Source: Edaphochlamys debaryana (lineage: Eukaryota > Chlorophyta > Chlorophyceae > Chlamydomonadales). From it: a stretch of DNA of 64,000 nt. Each line of letters opens with the position of its first letter. Within the stretch, counting starts at the first letter, position 1. The stretch lies in the NCBI GenBank assembly GCA_016858145.1, contig JAEHOE010000215.1:1-64000 (forward strand). The letters run 5' to 3'. The notes beneath the pieces were generated by a model. It saw only the letters and a program-made list of their open reading frames with translations. It did not search any database and was not told where the DNA came from. Below, piece after piece: positions 54,301 through 64,000 of this stretch. The translations under genes were made by a program, and so were the position numbers.

Positions 54301-55036
54301 GCCAGGGCCGCGCACGCCCGCAAGGCAGCCCTCCGCCGGCACTCTCCACGCCCGTCGCTCCACAACCGGTGGCGGCGGCGGCGGCGGCGGCTCTCCTGCC
54401 GCCGCCGGGGCCGACTCACGGCGCAACACGGAGAGCAGCGGCGGCGGCGGCGAGCGGCAGCTGACGGGCTCCGCCCGGTTCCGCGCCGGCCAGCTCTTCG
54501 GCAGCGCCGCCGTCACGCCGACCGGCCCAACCGCCGCGACCGTTGGGACGAGCGGCGGCCCGGCGCCGGCGGCGACCATGCCGTCGCTCACCGAGGACGT
54601 GGCGGAGGGCGAGGATGGCTCCTCCGAGGCCGCCGCCACCGCCGCCTCCTCATGCGCCGCCGTCACACCCTTCGAACGCCCGCCAGGCGCCGACAGCGGC
54701 TCAGAGACACGCAAGCCCAAGGCTGGGACCGCACCCTCCGCCGCCGCCGTCGTCACGGCCGACGCCGACGCGCCGACGCCGCCGGCGGTTGGCGGCGGCG
54801 CGATCGCGGCGGTTATGTCGTACGGGCTGGACGAGGGAGACGAAGAGCTCGAGTGCGGCGTGTGCATGGAGCCGCTGCCGTTGGTGGGCGTGGCGCCGTG
54901 CCGGCACCAGCTGTGTGGCCCCTGCGCGCGCCGCATCTGCTGCCTCAACATCCAAAAGCCCTCGCACTGCCCCTTCTGCCGTACCACCATCACCGCATTT
55001 ATCGCGCCCCCGCCGCCGCCGGTCGTTGCCAGCTGA
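48322..55036 (+). CDS. Ankyrin-repeat RING E3 ubiquitin ligase, XB3/XBAT-like
   Basis: About 985 aa. Exons: tentative 48322-48327 (ATGCCC before GTAAGT), 48849-49112, 49480-49643, 49998-50244, 50532-50673, 50903-50972, 51273-51351, 51652-51705, 52034-52132, 52966-53079, 53318-55036 (TGA). Ankyrin units: RTPLHAAAERGQLHVL, TALSLACRHGHVDCCRLLL, GNTPLHYAALRGHLGVL, GCTPLHYAV, STPLHLAAARGHVEICRILL. A long Ala/Gly/Pro-rich low-complexity region is followed by a C-terminal C3HC4 RING: ECGVCMEP (C926, C929), C941, H943, C946, C949, then CPFC (C964, C967). The ankyrin-then-RING order and the HQLC-GPC-R spacing match plant XB3/XBAT ligases. It should transfer ubiquitin from an E2 to ankyrin-bound targets. 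Introns after exons 3, 4 and 7 start with GC (AG-GCGAGG/GCGAGT). The start exon is uncertain. Confidence 0.85.
52324..52826. repeat. Dispersed repeat of about 500 bp, copy A
   Basis: Nearly identical to 57697-58198 in the same orientation, apart from scattered substitutions and small indels. It lies wholly inside intron 9 (52133-52965) of the RING gene. Begins CCGGGCCCGGGCGGGAAGGC, ends at GCGTTTT. The frame in this copy (MAPRRASPHSCDKAW...) is broken in copy B by a two-base deletion, so coding is unlikely. No terminal inverted repeats or clear target duplications seen; probably a non-autonomous element. Confidence 0.85.
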
Positions 55037-55138
55037 GCCGTCGACAGCCGGTTGCCGCCAGCTGAGCTGCCGACAGCCGGTTGCCGCCAGCTGAGCCGTC
55101 GACGGCCGGTCGCCGCCGCGGGTTGCCGCCAGCTGAGT
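55018..55138 (+). repeat. 29-bp tandem repeat across the RING gene stop codon
   Basis: Four units of CCGGTTGCCGCCAGCTGAGC with a GTCGACAG/GCCGACAG end; the first unit encodes the terminal VVAS and contains the TGA. The later units give an in-phase or near-phase TGA each time, so the stop itself is multiplied. Confidence 0.85.
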
Positions 55139-56071
55139 CGCCGGATCGCTGCGGCGGACCTTGTCGTCAAGCCGCGCAAACGGCCGGACGGGTGTTCACG
55201 GCGGGCAATGACTGGCCTGTGAGTCAAGCGGCGGAAGCTGTACGAAATCGGGGCAGGCCCATGTGGGTCAGGACGGGCCCATGTGGGTCGGGTACGGCAG
55301 CGGAGGGGCAGCAGCGGCCGAGAACCTGCGCCGGCGCTGGGAGGACCGCCCACGCGCCCATGCGTGCCGGCTCCCCTGCCACGGTGCTGTCGGGGCGGAA
55401 CAGGCTGGCAGCATCTGGCAGCGCGGCGCGGCATACGGCGACAGAGGCAGCCGCAAGATCCTCCAGTGCGGGCTTAGGGCTTTGTCAAGCGTGCAATGCG
55501 GAACTTGCGATCGCGCGAGAGCGCGGCTGTCCTAGCCCGGGAAGCTGCGCTTCGTTGGGGCATGTGCGGTCCCCATGCATGCATGGGCGGGGCGGACGTC
55601 GGCGCGTGGGAGGTGGCGGATGTGGGTTACGAGTGGCGTGCTGTGACCGGGGCGAGCCATTATCGCTGCACTGGTAATAACGCACGCGGCCAGCGCGCGG
55701 GCAGCAGACGCCCGGCGGCATTGCTGTGGCGGGTGGTGTGGTGCGTAGTGTACATGTCTCCCGTTTACTGCAACGTGAGTCGATCTAGCGAGACCGGAGG
55801 CAGGTGGGATCGACTCAGCGAGTCTTAGCGGTCGCTTCAGTGTAATCATGGGCTAAGATGGCTTTGGCGTGTGCACCCGTGCCGCTGCAAGGGCGGCCGG
55901 CGTTTGTGGTGTTAGCAGAGGTGGGTTCTGCAGAAACGTACCCCCACGCCAGTGGCTTTAAGGTACGACTTACCGTGACGTGTCGGGTTTGGCATGCCTA
56001 CATTCAGCTCAATTGAGGTGCAGCTGCAGGGGTGTAGCATGGTGCGATGTGCTTGGGCCGTGGCCGGATGT

Positions 56072-56395
56072 TTAATATGGGCAGCTAGAGCCGCTTCGGG
56101 GCACCAATCGGAAGCCGCGTATGCGGGCGTCTGTGGCGGAAGCTATGGCGGCGTCGAGCGATGCTATGGCTGGGGTTAGTCGCGCGTGCAGGTGTACGCA
56201 GTAGGGGTGGACGAGGTTCGCGCAGGCTAGGCAACGGCAGGACGGGCGGTGCGGGGCGGGCTGAGGGGATGTAGACCGCGGCGGCCTGGCTGAGCACAGG
56301 ACACAGATTCCTTGGGTGCCGGCGCTCTTGAGCGTGCTGGCTGAGCAACGTGACCACGAGCATAGGGAAGGTCGCGATGTATTATGTTGACTCAT
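56072..56395 (-). pseudogene. Possible PHD-like zinc-finger relic
   Basis: The minus-strand frame contains CVLC, then after about 20 residues CRCLACANLVHPYC, fitting C-x2-C...C-x2-C-x4-H-x2-C, the first six ligands of a PHD finger. The last CxxC pair is absent and no start, splice partners or flanking domain were found. It may be a chance match in a Cys-rich frame or a decayed TE-borne PHD finger. Confidence 0.25.
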
Positions 56396-56750
56396 GCGGG
56401 TGGGGTGTACTTGTGGCAGGCGGTAGATGCTGGAAGCCAGACTTCACGCAGGCTGACGATGTGGCGCTGGGCTTTGGCGCCACGGAGATTGCTCGTGGGC
56501 CCGGGCCGGTTGTGGGGGCCATGAGTGCGGCCGTTGTGCCACATGCAGTGCGGCAATTGGGCGGTGTGAGCCTGATGTGAGCAGCGTGATAGGAGCGATG
56601 CGTGGGCGGGGTGGTCTTGGCGCAGGGGCGTGAGCTGAGAGCAGGCTGTGTTTACTAGGGTCGGGCGAATGGACAGGCAGGCGGGGCGGGTGGCACTGAC
56701 ACTTCTCGAGCCCTCTCGCCAGGCGCACTGCGCCAGCATGATTGAGCTGG

Positions 56751-57018
56751 TGTTGCGGGGGTTCTGTGCTCGCAGGGGCCGTGCAGCGTAGTCCGGACGA
56801 CGACGAAGGGGGATGCAGTTGAACGCAAATAGGCTGAGCGCAACGCAACAGAAAGAGGGACAGGCAGAGCGACAGGCAGGCGCAAGCAGCCGCACGGGTG
56901 ATCCTAAGGGCCCCACCACGCAACGCGTTTGGACACGTCACGTCACGTGTTGCGGGGGTTCTGTGCTCGCAGGGGCCGTGCAGCGTAGTCCGGACGACGA
57001 CGGGGGATGCAGCTGAAT
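56751..57018. repeat. Two-copy direct repeat, period about 197 bp
   Basis: 56751-56825 and 56948-57018 share TGTTGCGGGGGTTCTGTGCT, CGCAGGGGCCGTGCAGCGTA and GTCCGGACGACGACG. The second copy runs into the block that is inverted at 43168-43259. Confidence 0.8.
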
Positions 57019-57098
57019 GCGTCGATGTAGCCGCTGCCGCAACGCGAGAAAAGAAGGCGGGGTGCCAGCAATGCGCATCGCCGAGGCAGGGGCTAACC
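57000..57098. repeat. Dispersed repeat, inverted partner of 43168-43259
   Basis: Reverse complement of the block next to the LINE 5' end. Non-coding, diverged by scattered substitutions. Confidence 0.7.
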
Positions 57099-57696
57099 TA
57101 GGGGCAGCCGCGCGCGCAAACGGTACTTCCTGGCTCTTGGTGTCGAGGCCCCCGGTGTTGTGCGTGCAGGCGGCCGCCAGTCCCGCTATTGAAGCACGTT
57201 GGCCCACCGGTGATCAAAGTGGGGGTGGGGAAGGGCACGGGGTAGGAAGAGGGCATGCGACAAGGAGTCGCCCCCTCTCAGCCCCCTCTTAACAACTCCA
57301 GACTGTCCTCTAGTGGTCGACGCCTCCTAATGTAATGTAACGGTTACGTGGCCGTTTCCCGGCCGGGGAAAGGGCGCAGCTGACGGGATGATGACTGGGC
57401 AGGCCCTCAGCGGGTCCATGCGTGCCCGCATCACGGCGGTTGACGGTGACGAGCGGGGGTGCCCCTTCGGCGAGCTCTAGGGGCCATCGCCACAGCACTC
57501 GCTGCACCCGAGCCCTACGTATGCAGCAATCAGAAGAGCCTTAAGCGTAATTTGGAAGGGCTGAGATGACGTGAGCCCGACCGCGGTCGCGCGAGCGTCT
57601 CGGAAGTCGGGCGACCAACCTGCCGTGCCATCGCCTGACTGCGCGCGCTGTTGACGAAGAAGTACTCGTTCTAGCTGTTGGGGCTCGTTTCGACGG

Positions 57697-58198
57697 CCGG
57701 GCCCGGGCGGGAAGGCGCGAGTAAGTCGGACCGCGGCAGTCCGGCCCTGCACACACCCCGCGTGTCTCGTCAACCTTACGTACCGATGGCCCCTCGCCGC
57801 GCCGCCCCGCACAGCTGCGATAAAGCGTGGAGCTCAGTAAGAGCGAGACGGGCGATCGCGGAAGCCGTGAAAGCGAAAGTACGGCGGACCAGCGACCCTT
57901 TGTTTGGGGTGGGGGTGCACCTCCGATTCACCCGGCCTGCTAGTCGCCCTGGCCTCGCAAAGCTCTGCCTCTACGCACACACACGCGCGACACACGCCAG
58001 CTGCACCGTTCAGCTTGTCAAGCTCTGAAGTCGCGAGCGTGAAGCATAAGCCGAGGCCAACACACGCCAAGCAGGCTCTGGGCTCCTCTTGCTACCACAG
58101 CTGTGCGCCGGCTTCCAGCGGACGCCAACAACAACCCTCGCTCCGGCTGCGTTAGAGCGCGGCCGACGCGTGCTGGGCCTGCGCCCGAGGCGTTTTCG
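57697..58198. repeat. Dispersed repeat of about 500 bp, copy B
   Basis: Partner of 52324-52826, ending about 140 bases before the gene at 58335. It may overlap that gene's promoter. It contains a two-base deletion near 57990 relative to copy A. Confidence 0.85.
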
Positions 58199-58334
58199 CT
58201 TTCAGCTCATTAGCAGAGGAGCTGTGCTTCCGTTTGGGAGCGCAGGAACCTGGCTTCGCGGCCAAGTGAGCCAGCGCCCCCACCTGCAGAGGCCCAAGCC
58301 TGAGGCTCAGTAGCGCGCCGGTTCTGAGCAGCTG

Positions 58335-59419
58335 ATGCTCAGCAGCCCACCAATTGACGTGCGTGGCAGCGGCCGCAGCAATATGCCGACCTCGCGCGGG
58401 CGGAAATCGCTCGAGGCTCCCATCGGTTCCATTGAGGAGGCCCTGTTAAGCCTCAAGCTCCGAGGGTCGGATGAGCAGGCAAGGCGCCTGGACTCCGTGC
58501 TGAAAGTACTTCGGGACGTCCTCAGCGGGCCGAACATTTACCAGGCATGCGGGGACCAGGACGATGAGGCGCTCTGGTGGGAGGTCTTCGCGGACGTGTA
58601 CGCCAACGAGGTGGGCAGGGGAGGAGAAGAGAACAGGTCTGGGCGGGTGCGGGGCAGCGAGGGCAGGGGGGAAGGGCCTGTGCGTGTGGGGGACGGCGGT
58701 TGTGAACCTCGGCTCCACCAGAGAACCGCATACCTGTCCTCCCCAGGTGCATGCCCAGACGAGCGCTGCGGGCGGGAAGGAGCCGTCTTGCTCCTGCAAG
58801 CGCCAGATCTTGGCGGACATCCTCGTGTGGGCCGAGGTGACGCAAGACCACTACGACAGCGGGACCGCGCGGTGAGGGCTTGCGCTTTGCTCAGCAGGGG
58901 TCGTGCAGGGTCGCGACGCTCGAGGATCGCGGGCCAGGGCTGGGGCCCTGGTCTGCTTTGGGTGCATGTTGTTTTGTGTAAATGAGCTCTGGGCACCGGC
59001 TCTGGGATTAGGCGCCATGACCGGGCCACGGAGCGTGTGCAGGCCGCCAGGGTTTGTGCCGACCGGGGTTGCTCAGACGACCCAGCTTGGTTTCATCGGC
59101 CCCGCCCAACTGCACTTGGGGCAGCCTGGGCTTCTGGATCATCCTATGCTCCACCTGCACCTTGCTCATTCTTCACACTGTCCTCATGGTGCTTGCTGGT
59201 GCTTGCAGGTTTGTGACGGAGCCCCACGCCGGTGACGAGTCTTTCCAGCGCATCGGCGCCACATTCCGGAAAGTCAAGGCCACCCGGCTCGGCCTGGGCC
59301 TGCGCTCCAACCCCGAGGCCGGCTGTGGGTCGCCGTCCTTAGGAGGGGCGCGGTGCGGGGCGCGGCAGAGCGACTCGACCTCGAGTCAGTCGGACTGCAG
59401 CAGCGAGACGCGCACGTGA
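58335..59419 (+). CDS. Unrecognised small protein, three exons
   Basis: 203 aa from exons 58335-58610, 58747-58871, 59209-59419 (TGA), all GT-AG and phase-consistent. The N-terminal part has MPTSRGRKSLEAPIGSIEEA, then a helical region (RRLDSVLKVLRDVLSG) and ALWWEVFADVYANE. The middle has CSCKRQILADILVWAEV; the C-terminus is Ser/Cys/Gly-rich (SDSTSSQSDCSSETRT). No signal peptide, membrane segment or known motif. The coherent exon chain and hydrophobic-helical pattern argue for a real gene; an upstream start cannot be excluded. Function unknown. Confidence 0.55.
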
Positions 59420-61344
59420 GGGCGAGGCGCTTTCGCACGGGCGATGCCGGTGCCTGGGGCCGGGGCCGACGGAGGCAGCTCGTGGCGCCGATGCAGCGCA
59501 TTCGTGCGCGGGCAGTACCCATGCGCTCCATGTGGGTCAGGGAGCTAGGTGCTTCATGTGGGTCGGGGCACGCTGTGCTTTGAGGCCACGCGATGCCGAA
59601 CCCGTGTGCATTCGGGCATGACGTATGGAGGCCGGGTCGTGGGTAACAAGCCCGTCGGGAGGTAGCCAGGCGGCAACGAATGTCCTTGACGTGTCAGGAA
59701 GGTCATGCATAAAGGATACCCGAGGCAGGGGGACAGGTTGGCTCGAGGGTGTTGACGGCTCCAGATAGGCACGACCGCTCTTGGGCAGTCTGGGCTGGGA
59801 CAGCGCGTGGAGACGAGCTGTCAAGATGCCTGTTCCGGGATAGCAGGATGGCAGGGGACACGGGGGAGGGGCTTGGCATGTGCATGGACTGCGGACTAGC
59901 GGCTCGGCTTGGCCTGCAATGGCTCTGCAGGCTCGGAGCGGGCTGTGCAAGCACGGGGGATGAGGGGGTTGTTTCTACGTACCGTACCGTGTCTCCTGAT
60001 CGGACTCACACGGTTCGCCTTTTGATTGCGGCATCGTGCCCGGACCAAGCTGCTAGATGTCTGCCTGGGACGGCCGTTTTGCCGACATGGGGCGGGGCTG
60101 CGGGGGCCCTGGACCGTTGCCTTGGCAATTAGCACATTTGCGGGGTCTGCCTGTGGCCCCGCTTCTTCTTTACCGCCGCGCGCTGCCTCCTGGGGCGTGC
60201 CCCGGAGCCGCCGGCGGTTGTACGCTTCGCTTGTGAAGGTGGCGGCCTGCTGGCCTCGAGGCCGGCCGATTGGCAGGCAGATGACGTTGGTGCGTGCTTA
60301 CGGTATTTGCTAAGATGGGGTCTTTCCGCTGTCGCTGTGCTGGCCTCACGCATGCTGATAAGTTAGGTAGGTGCTGGCACGTAGCACATTGGCCCCACAG
60401 GCCCCTGGGGCTTCAAGGCAGAGAGGGAGGGGTCGCATGCTTGGGCACGGCGGCATGGATGCCAGACGCGGCTCAAGGCATTGGAATGGAGTACGGTCTT
60501 GTCATGAGCCGCCTGCCCCTGCACGTCTTCAACCTGAGCCAGGGGCCGTGGTCGCGAGCAACCGCAGTCAGGGGCGGTACGCCAGGGGCTCTACCCTCCT
60601 GCTGTAGGCTCCCTGGGTCAGCAAACCCGTCAGTGCAGCAACGACCCGGTGCGCCGACCGCCGAGAGGCGTGGCACTGCTACCCCTTCCGCTGCCGCCTG
60701 GACTGCGAGCTGTGGTACGGAGCAAGACGCTGCCCCGACGGTGCGCTGCACGCACATGGCCGTGGGAACGGCGTAGCCCATCCAGCATCACCTGGCGACC
60801 TGGCGCTGGCCCCGCCTTCCTCGCCTGAAGCACCGAGGGATGCCGACCTGGGCACACGGACCACCCTGGAGTTCTCCGCGTTTGTATCCCAGGACCCCGG
60901 CCGCTGCAGCGTTGGCCGAATCCGGCTGTGGATGTGTCCTGCAGCCACTTTGCTTCTGGGGGTGAGGCGGGGGTGAGCTGGGGCGAGCTGGCACGAGTTG
61001 GCGATGACGGGGTGACGGCCATGGTCGCGAGCGAACCCTGGCTGACGTGCGCCTGAGCGCAAAGCAGGTCTCGCGGTGTGCTTTTGTATTCCTATGGTTC
61101 GAGGCAACACACGCAACTCGGGTGGCACGCCTGGCGTCACTCCATAACCTGCCGCGAGAGGCATCGAGGGGTGAGGGCACCGACTCGCGTAAACGGGCAT
61201 TAGCCAACGCTTGCACTAGGGCTAGCCAGCAAGCGCAGCGAGCGAATAGGAGGCGCAGGAAAGCAGCAGGCGACGAGTTTGCGTGCGTGGCGACGTCAGC
61301 GTTCTGTCGACAACGGTCCGGGATTGGGACCCGCCAACCGGCCC
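59420..61344. other. Intergenic stretch, no gene seen
   Basis: 3' flank of the small gene and 5' flank of the carrier gene. Direct repeats of ATGTGGGTC at 59530-59560. No supported exon or RNA gene. Confidence 0.45.
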
Positions 61345-63932
61345 ATGAATACAGTCCCCGCGGACGCCATTGCCGACGCAATCAGTGATACACACGACAA
61401 AGCACTTCGTCTCTCGGGCTCCTTGCCAATTGAAGTGGACCTGTGCTCTCTTCTTAGCGACGCCGAGTCTTCCCTTGCCGACTGCTCCGCCGAGCTCGCA
61501 GCCGACGTCCAGGTACGTTCCCCTCTCTGCTCACTTACAACTCTGAAGTGCTGTCAGGGGCTGACGGGGGTCTCGGCGCTGCTCGCAGGCCCTGCGTCTG
61601 AGCACATCCACCGCGGCGAGACCTACACGCTCCCGAGGAACGAAGCTCGCACCTTTTCCCAGCCCTCTCTTGTAACACAGCAGCTAGTCTACGTACGTTG
61701 GGAGTCGCCCTTGGCCCTATCCTCGACCTTCATTCCGGTTGTGACGAATGGCCGCGCAAAAGGTGGGTTCGCGCGCTGTTATGGCAGTTTGCCTGGGGCA
61801 GACTGCATCAACGTTTCAGATGGCGATACCCGTCGGCGGCTTCCGCGCCCGCTGTGCCACCTGACGCCACCTCAGCCCGCGCCGGTTGCCATCGGCCACC
61901 TACTCCGTTGGCCCCGCTCCCCGCACCTGGCTCGGCACGCGCCACGGCAACCGTTGCATGCCCTGAGCATGCTGTCACCTGCGTTGCCGTCACCGCTGCG
62001 CTCGCTTCGGCCGCGTGTTACGCCGATCCATCCATAATCGCTCGCTTTTGCCGTTGCCTTGTCACCCAACAGGTGATCGAGCTCCCAGCCGCCACCTCAG
62101 ACAGCAAGCCCGCTAGCGCGGCTGCTGTCTTCTTCATCCCCAAATCCGTCATCACCGAGCTGTACACGAGTGGCATCTCGGTCGGCACCGCCAACACCAT
62201 CACCAACCCCCTTGGTGAGCGCAAGGCCTCCCTGGCCGTTTCACTCCGCTCGTTTCACGCCGCTCCTTGCGAGAGACTAAACGGCAGTCCCCGGCAGTTG
62301 CGCCGAAGCCCTTCCTCCGAACGTGTTTCCAACAGCCCCAACCCTACCACTGCCACCACACGACCTCGCGCCCCCTCCTCCTCACGCCATCATGCACTCC
62401 TCCCGCCGGTCTCGCTAACCCCTGGCCATCCTCACGAGGTGTCCCTCCCACTCTCACCCCCCATGCTCTTTAGATGTGGTCAAGGTGCGGCTACAGCTGG
62501 CCCGCAACCAGGTGGCCGTTGGCGCCAAGCCCCCAGGCATGGTGAGTTGACTGGTGCCGTTACTTAGGTCGCGGCACACGTGACTCGAGTACGGCAGCGG
62601 AGGCGCACGCTCTTTGGTGGCCGATGGAGTCTGCAGACAGCACCACATCGCATCAGATACACGCGGCGGGACTGTCCACCCCGCTGATAAGGCGGTTGCC
62701 ATGGCGCCGCACTTGGCGCTTGACGCCCTCCCCACTGCTTTGCGCGCCGCTGTCTTGCCCAGGTCTTCCCTCCGTCCTGACCCTTGCACCCCCCGCAACT
62801 GCCCCTGCACCCATAGATTCAGACGGGCATCAATGTGGTCCGAAACGAGGGCGTGGTGGCGCTATGGAGCGGGCTGGGCCCGTCGCTGGCCCGCGGGTTT
62901 TTCTTCGGCGGGGCCCGCCTGGGCCTGTACACGCCCATCAAGACCATGATCTGTGGGGAAACGGCCAGGCCTAGCCTGGAGATGAAGGTGCTGTCGGGCT
63001 CGCTGTCGGGCGGCCTGGCGGCGGCCGTCACGTCCCCCATTGAGCTCATCAAGGTGAGGGGCGATGGGCGATGGAGTGTGGCCGTGGGGTTGATGGGGTG
63101 AGGCCGTGCGGGCCCATGCGGGTGGAGCCGGTTCTGGGGATGGGACGCGGAAGGCTTTCGGCTGCCACCGGGTGGGTTGAGGGCAGGAGCTCAGGGCCTT
63201 AGATGCAGTACAACGCAGGCTATCGGGCGCCTGCGTAGGGCGGATTGAGGGCAAGCACTGGGGGGGCTCGAGCCGCGCGGCGAGCCCTGGGGGCAACGCA
63301 CGGACAGGGATGCTGCAGTGGACTGCACTCGTTGTTTGTCTCCCGGACTGCACCCCGCCGGCCGCCAGTGCTGAAGCCCTCCGCCCCACTGCGCGCCCTC
63401 CCGCCCCCCTGTTGCCACCAGACGCGCCTCCAAGCCGCCGGCCGCGACCCCGCCGTGCCCAAGACATCGATGGGCGTCATTCGCCAGGTGGTGGCGGCGG
63501 ACGGCGTGGCGGGGCTGTGGAAGGGCGCCATGCCCGGCCTGGTGAGTCGGGCGGCCGCGGGCCTTTGCGGGAACCGAGCAGAAGCAGCGGGGAGTTTGCG
63601 TGTGCATCCCAGCCAGCTGAGAGCCGAACGGTGGTGCATAACAGCGTAAGACGACCTGCCAAGAGTGGGTTTGCAGCCCTGCTCTCGAGCGCCTGCCGCT
63701 CGCCGTGACCCTGCCTCTCCGCCTCCTATCCCGCTTCCCGCACCGCAGATCCGGTCGGCCATCCTCACGGCCGCCCAGTGCGCCACGTACGACGAGGTGA
63801 AGCGCGGTGTGGTCAAGGCCACGGGGTGGCACGACGGCGTGTCGCTGCACCTGACGAGCAGCATGATTGCCGGCCTGGTCACCACCACCATCACCAACCC
63901 CATCGACGTGATCAAGACGCGCATGTTTGTCG
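61345..63932 (+). CDS. Mitochondrial carrier family protein (UCP/dicarboxylate-carrier-like), 3' partial
   Basis: Exons 61345-61512, 62073-62214, 62474-62541, 62817-63053, 63422-63541, 63749-63932, then a GTGAGT donor and the window end; 306 codons seen. Mitochondrial carriers exchange metabolites or protons across the inner membrane through six helices in three repeats. All three signature motifs P-x-D/E-x-x-K/R are present: NPLDVVKVRLQL (spanning an exon junction), SPIELIKTRLQ and NPIDVIKTRMF. GLYTPIK and GLWKGAMPGLIRSAI are also family features resembling UCP/DIC members. Before the first repeat is an unusual N-terminal extension of about 70 residues, acidic and Ser-rich, not an obvious transit peptide. 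The second half of repeat 3 lies beyond base 64000. Substrate not assignable. Confidence 0.85.
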
Positions 63933-64000
63933 GTGAGTCGAAGCACACGGACGCCTCCTCCTCCCTGGCTTGCCTCGTGACGGGGCCGCCTGTAGGCGCT

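Larger units (their letters stand above)
55139..57696. other. Gene-poor stretch with repeats
   Basis: No supported gene. It holds CCATGTGGGTC repeats (55259-55290; the motif returns at 59530-59560), a PHD-like zinc-finger relic on the minus strand (56072-56395) and two-copy repeats at 56751-57018. TGTAA at 55841-55845 is a possible distal polyadenylation signal for the RING gene. Confidence 0.45.

Noticed and set aside
53416..55434. 672-codon minus-strand frame opposite the RING gene
   Set aside because: Antisense shadow of the Ala/Gly-rich repeats and RING exon; the plus strand has a proper RING finger.
61589..61672. Extra exon of the carrier gene after the acceptor at 61588
   Set aside because: It hits a stop in phase (TAA at 61673) and its possible donor is out of phase with exon 62073; joining 61512 to 62073 works directly.

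Overview
The window reads as nuclear DNA of a chlamydomonadalean (volvocine-type) green alga. The evidence is very high GC with long C- and G-rich tracts, genes split by many short GT-AG introns, TGTAA 3'-end signals, secreted proteins built from C-type-lectin-like, Kazal, jacalin-like and proline-rich segments, and the kinds of retroelement present. No bacterial operon, rRNA, tRNA or CRISPR array was seen. All gene models below were built by hand from splice sites, reading phase and family motifs; no search could be run.

Layout. 1-1257 (+): 3' end of a TrmA/TRM2-type tRNA m5U methyltransferase. 2841-5380 (+): kinase-like phosphotransferase gene. 6282-10898: a head-to-head inverted duplication of a secreted ankyrin/WW-repeat gene, with a third orphan last exon at 2304-2488. 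11530-13626 (+): Kazal plus C-type-lectin-like gene with intact exons but three in-frame stops. 16377-18906 (+): secreted protein with two jacalin-like domains. 20671-28860 (-): complete 14-exon CARM1/PRMT4 arginine methyltransferase whose intron 4 holds an antisense Penelope-like reverse transcriptase ORF (24511-25911). 29008-29502 (-): weak Cys-rich gene model, and 30240-30449 a Penelope-like relic. 30620-35849 (-): complete 17-exon nitrilase with a signal peptide. 37051-42863 (-): two-ORF L1-like LINE with a decayed ORF2. 44007-47880 (-): NUP50-type nucleoporin with a Ran-binding domain. 48322-55036 (+): ankyrin-RING (XB3/XBAT-like) ubiquitin ligase. 58335-59419 (+): unrecognised small gene. 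61345 to the window end (+): mitochondrial carrier, cut by the window edge.

Themes. The genes are unrelated housekeeping and secreted-protein genes and do not form a pathway. What links the region is genome plasticity: an inverted gene duplication, four short partial-exon duplications that carry a splice site, two retroelement classes plus relics, a roughly 500-bp dispersed repeat in two copies, GC-AG introns, microexons, and nonsense codons that are nearly all explained by C-to-T (or G-to-A) changes. No clearly new molecular system was found; the most unusual items are the secreted ankyrin/WW protein pair, the splice-site-bearing exon duplications, and the intact intronic Penelope-like ORF.
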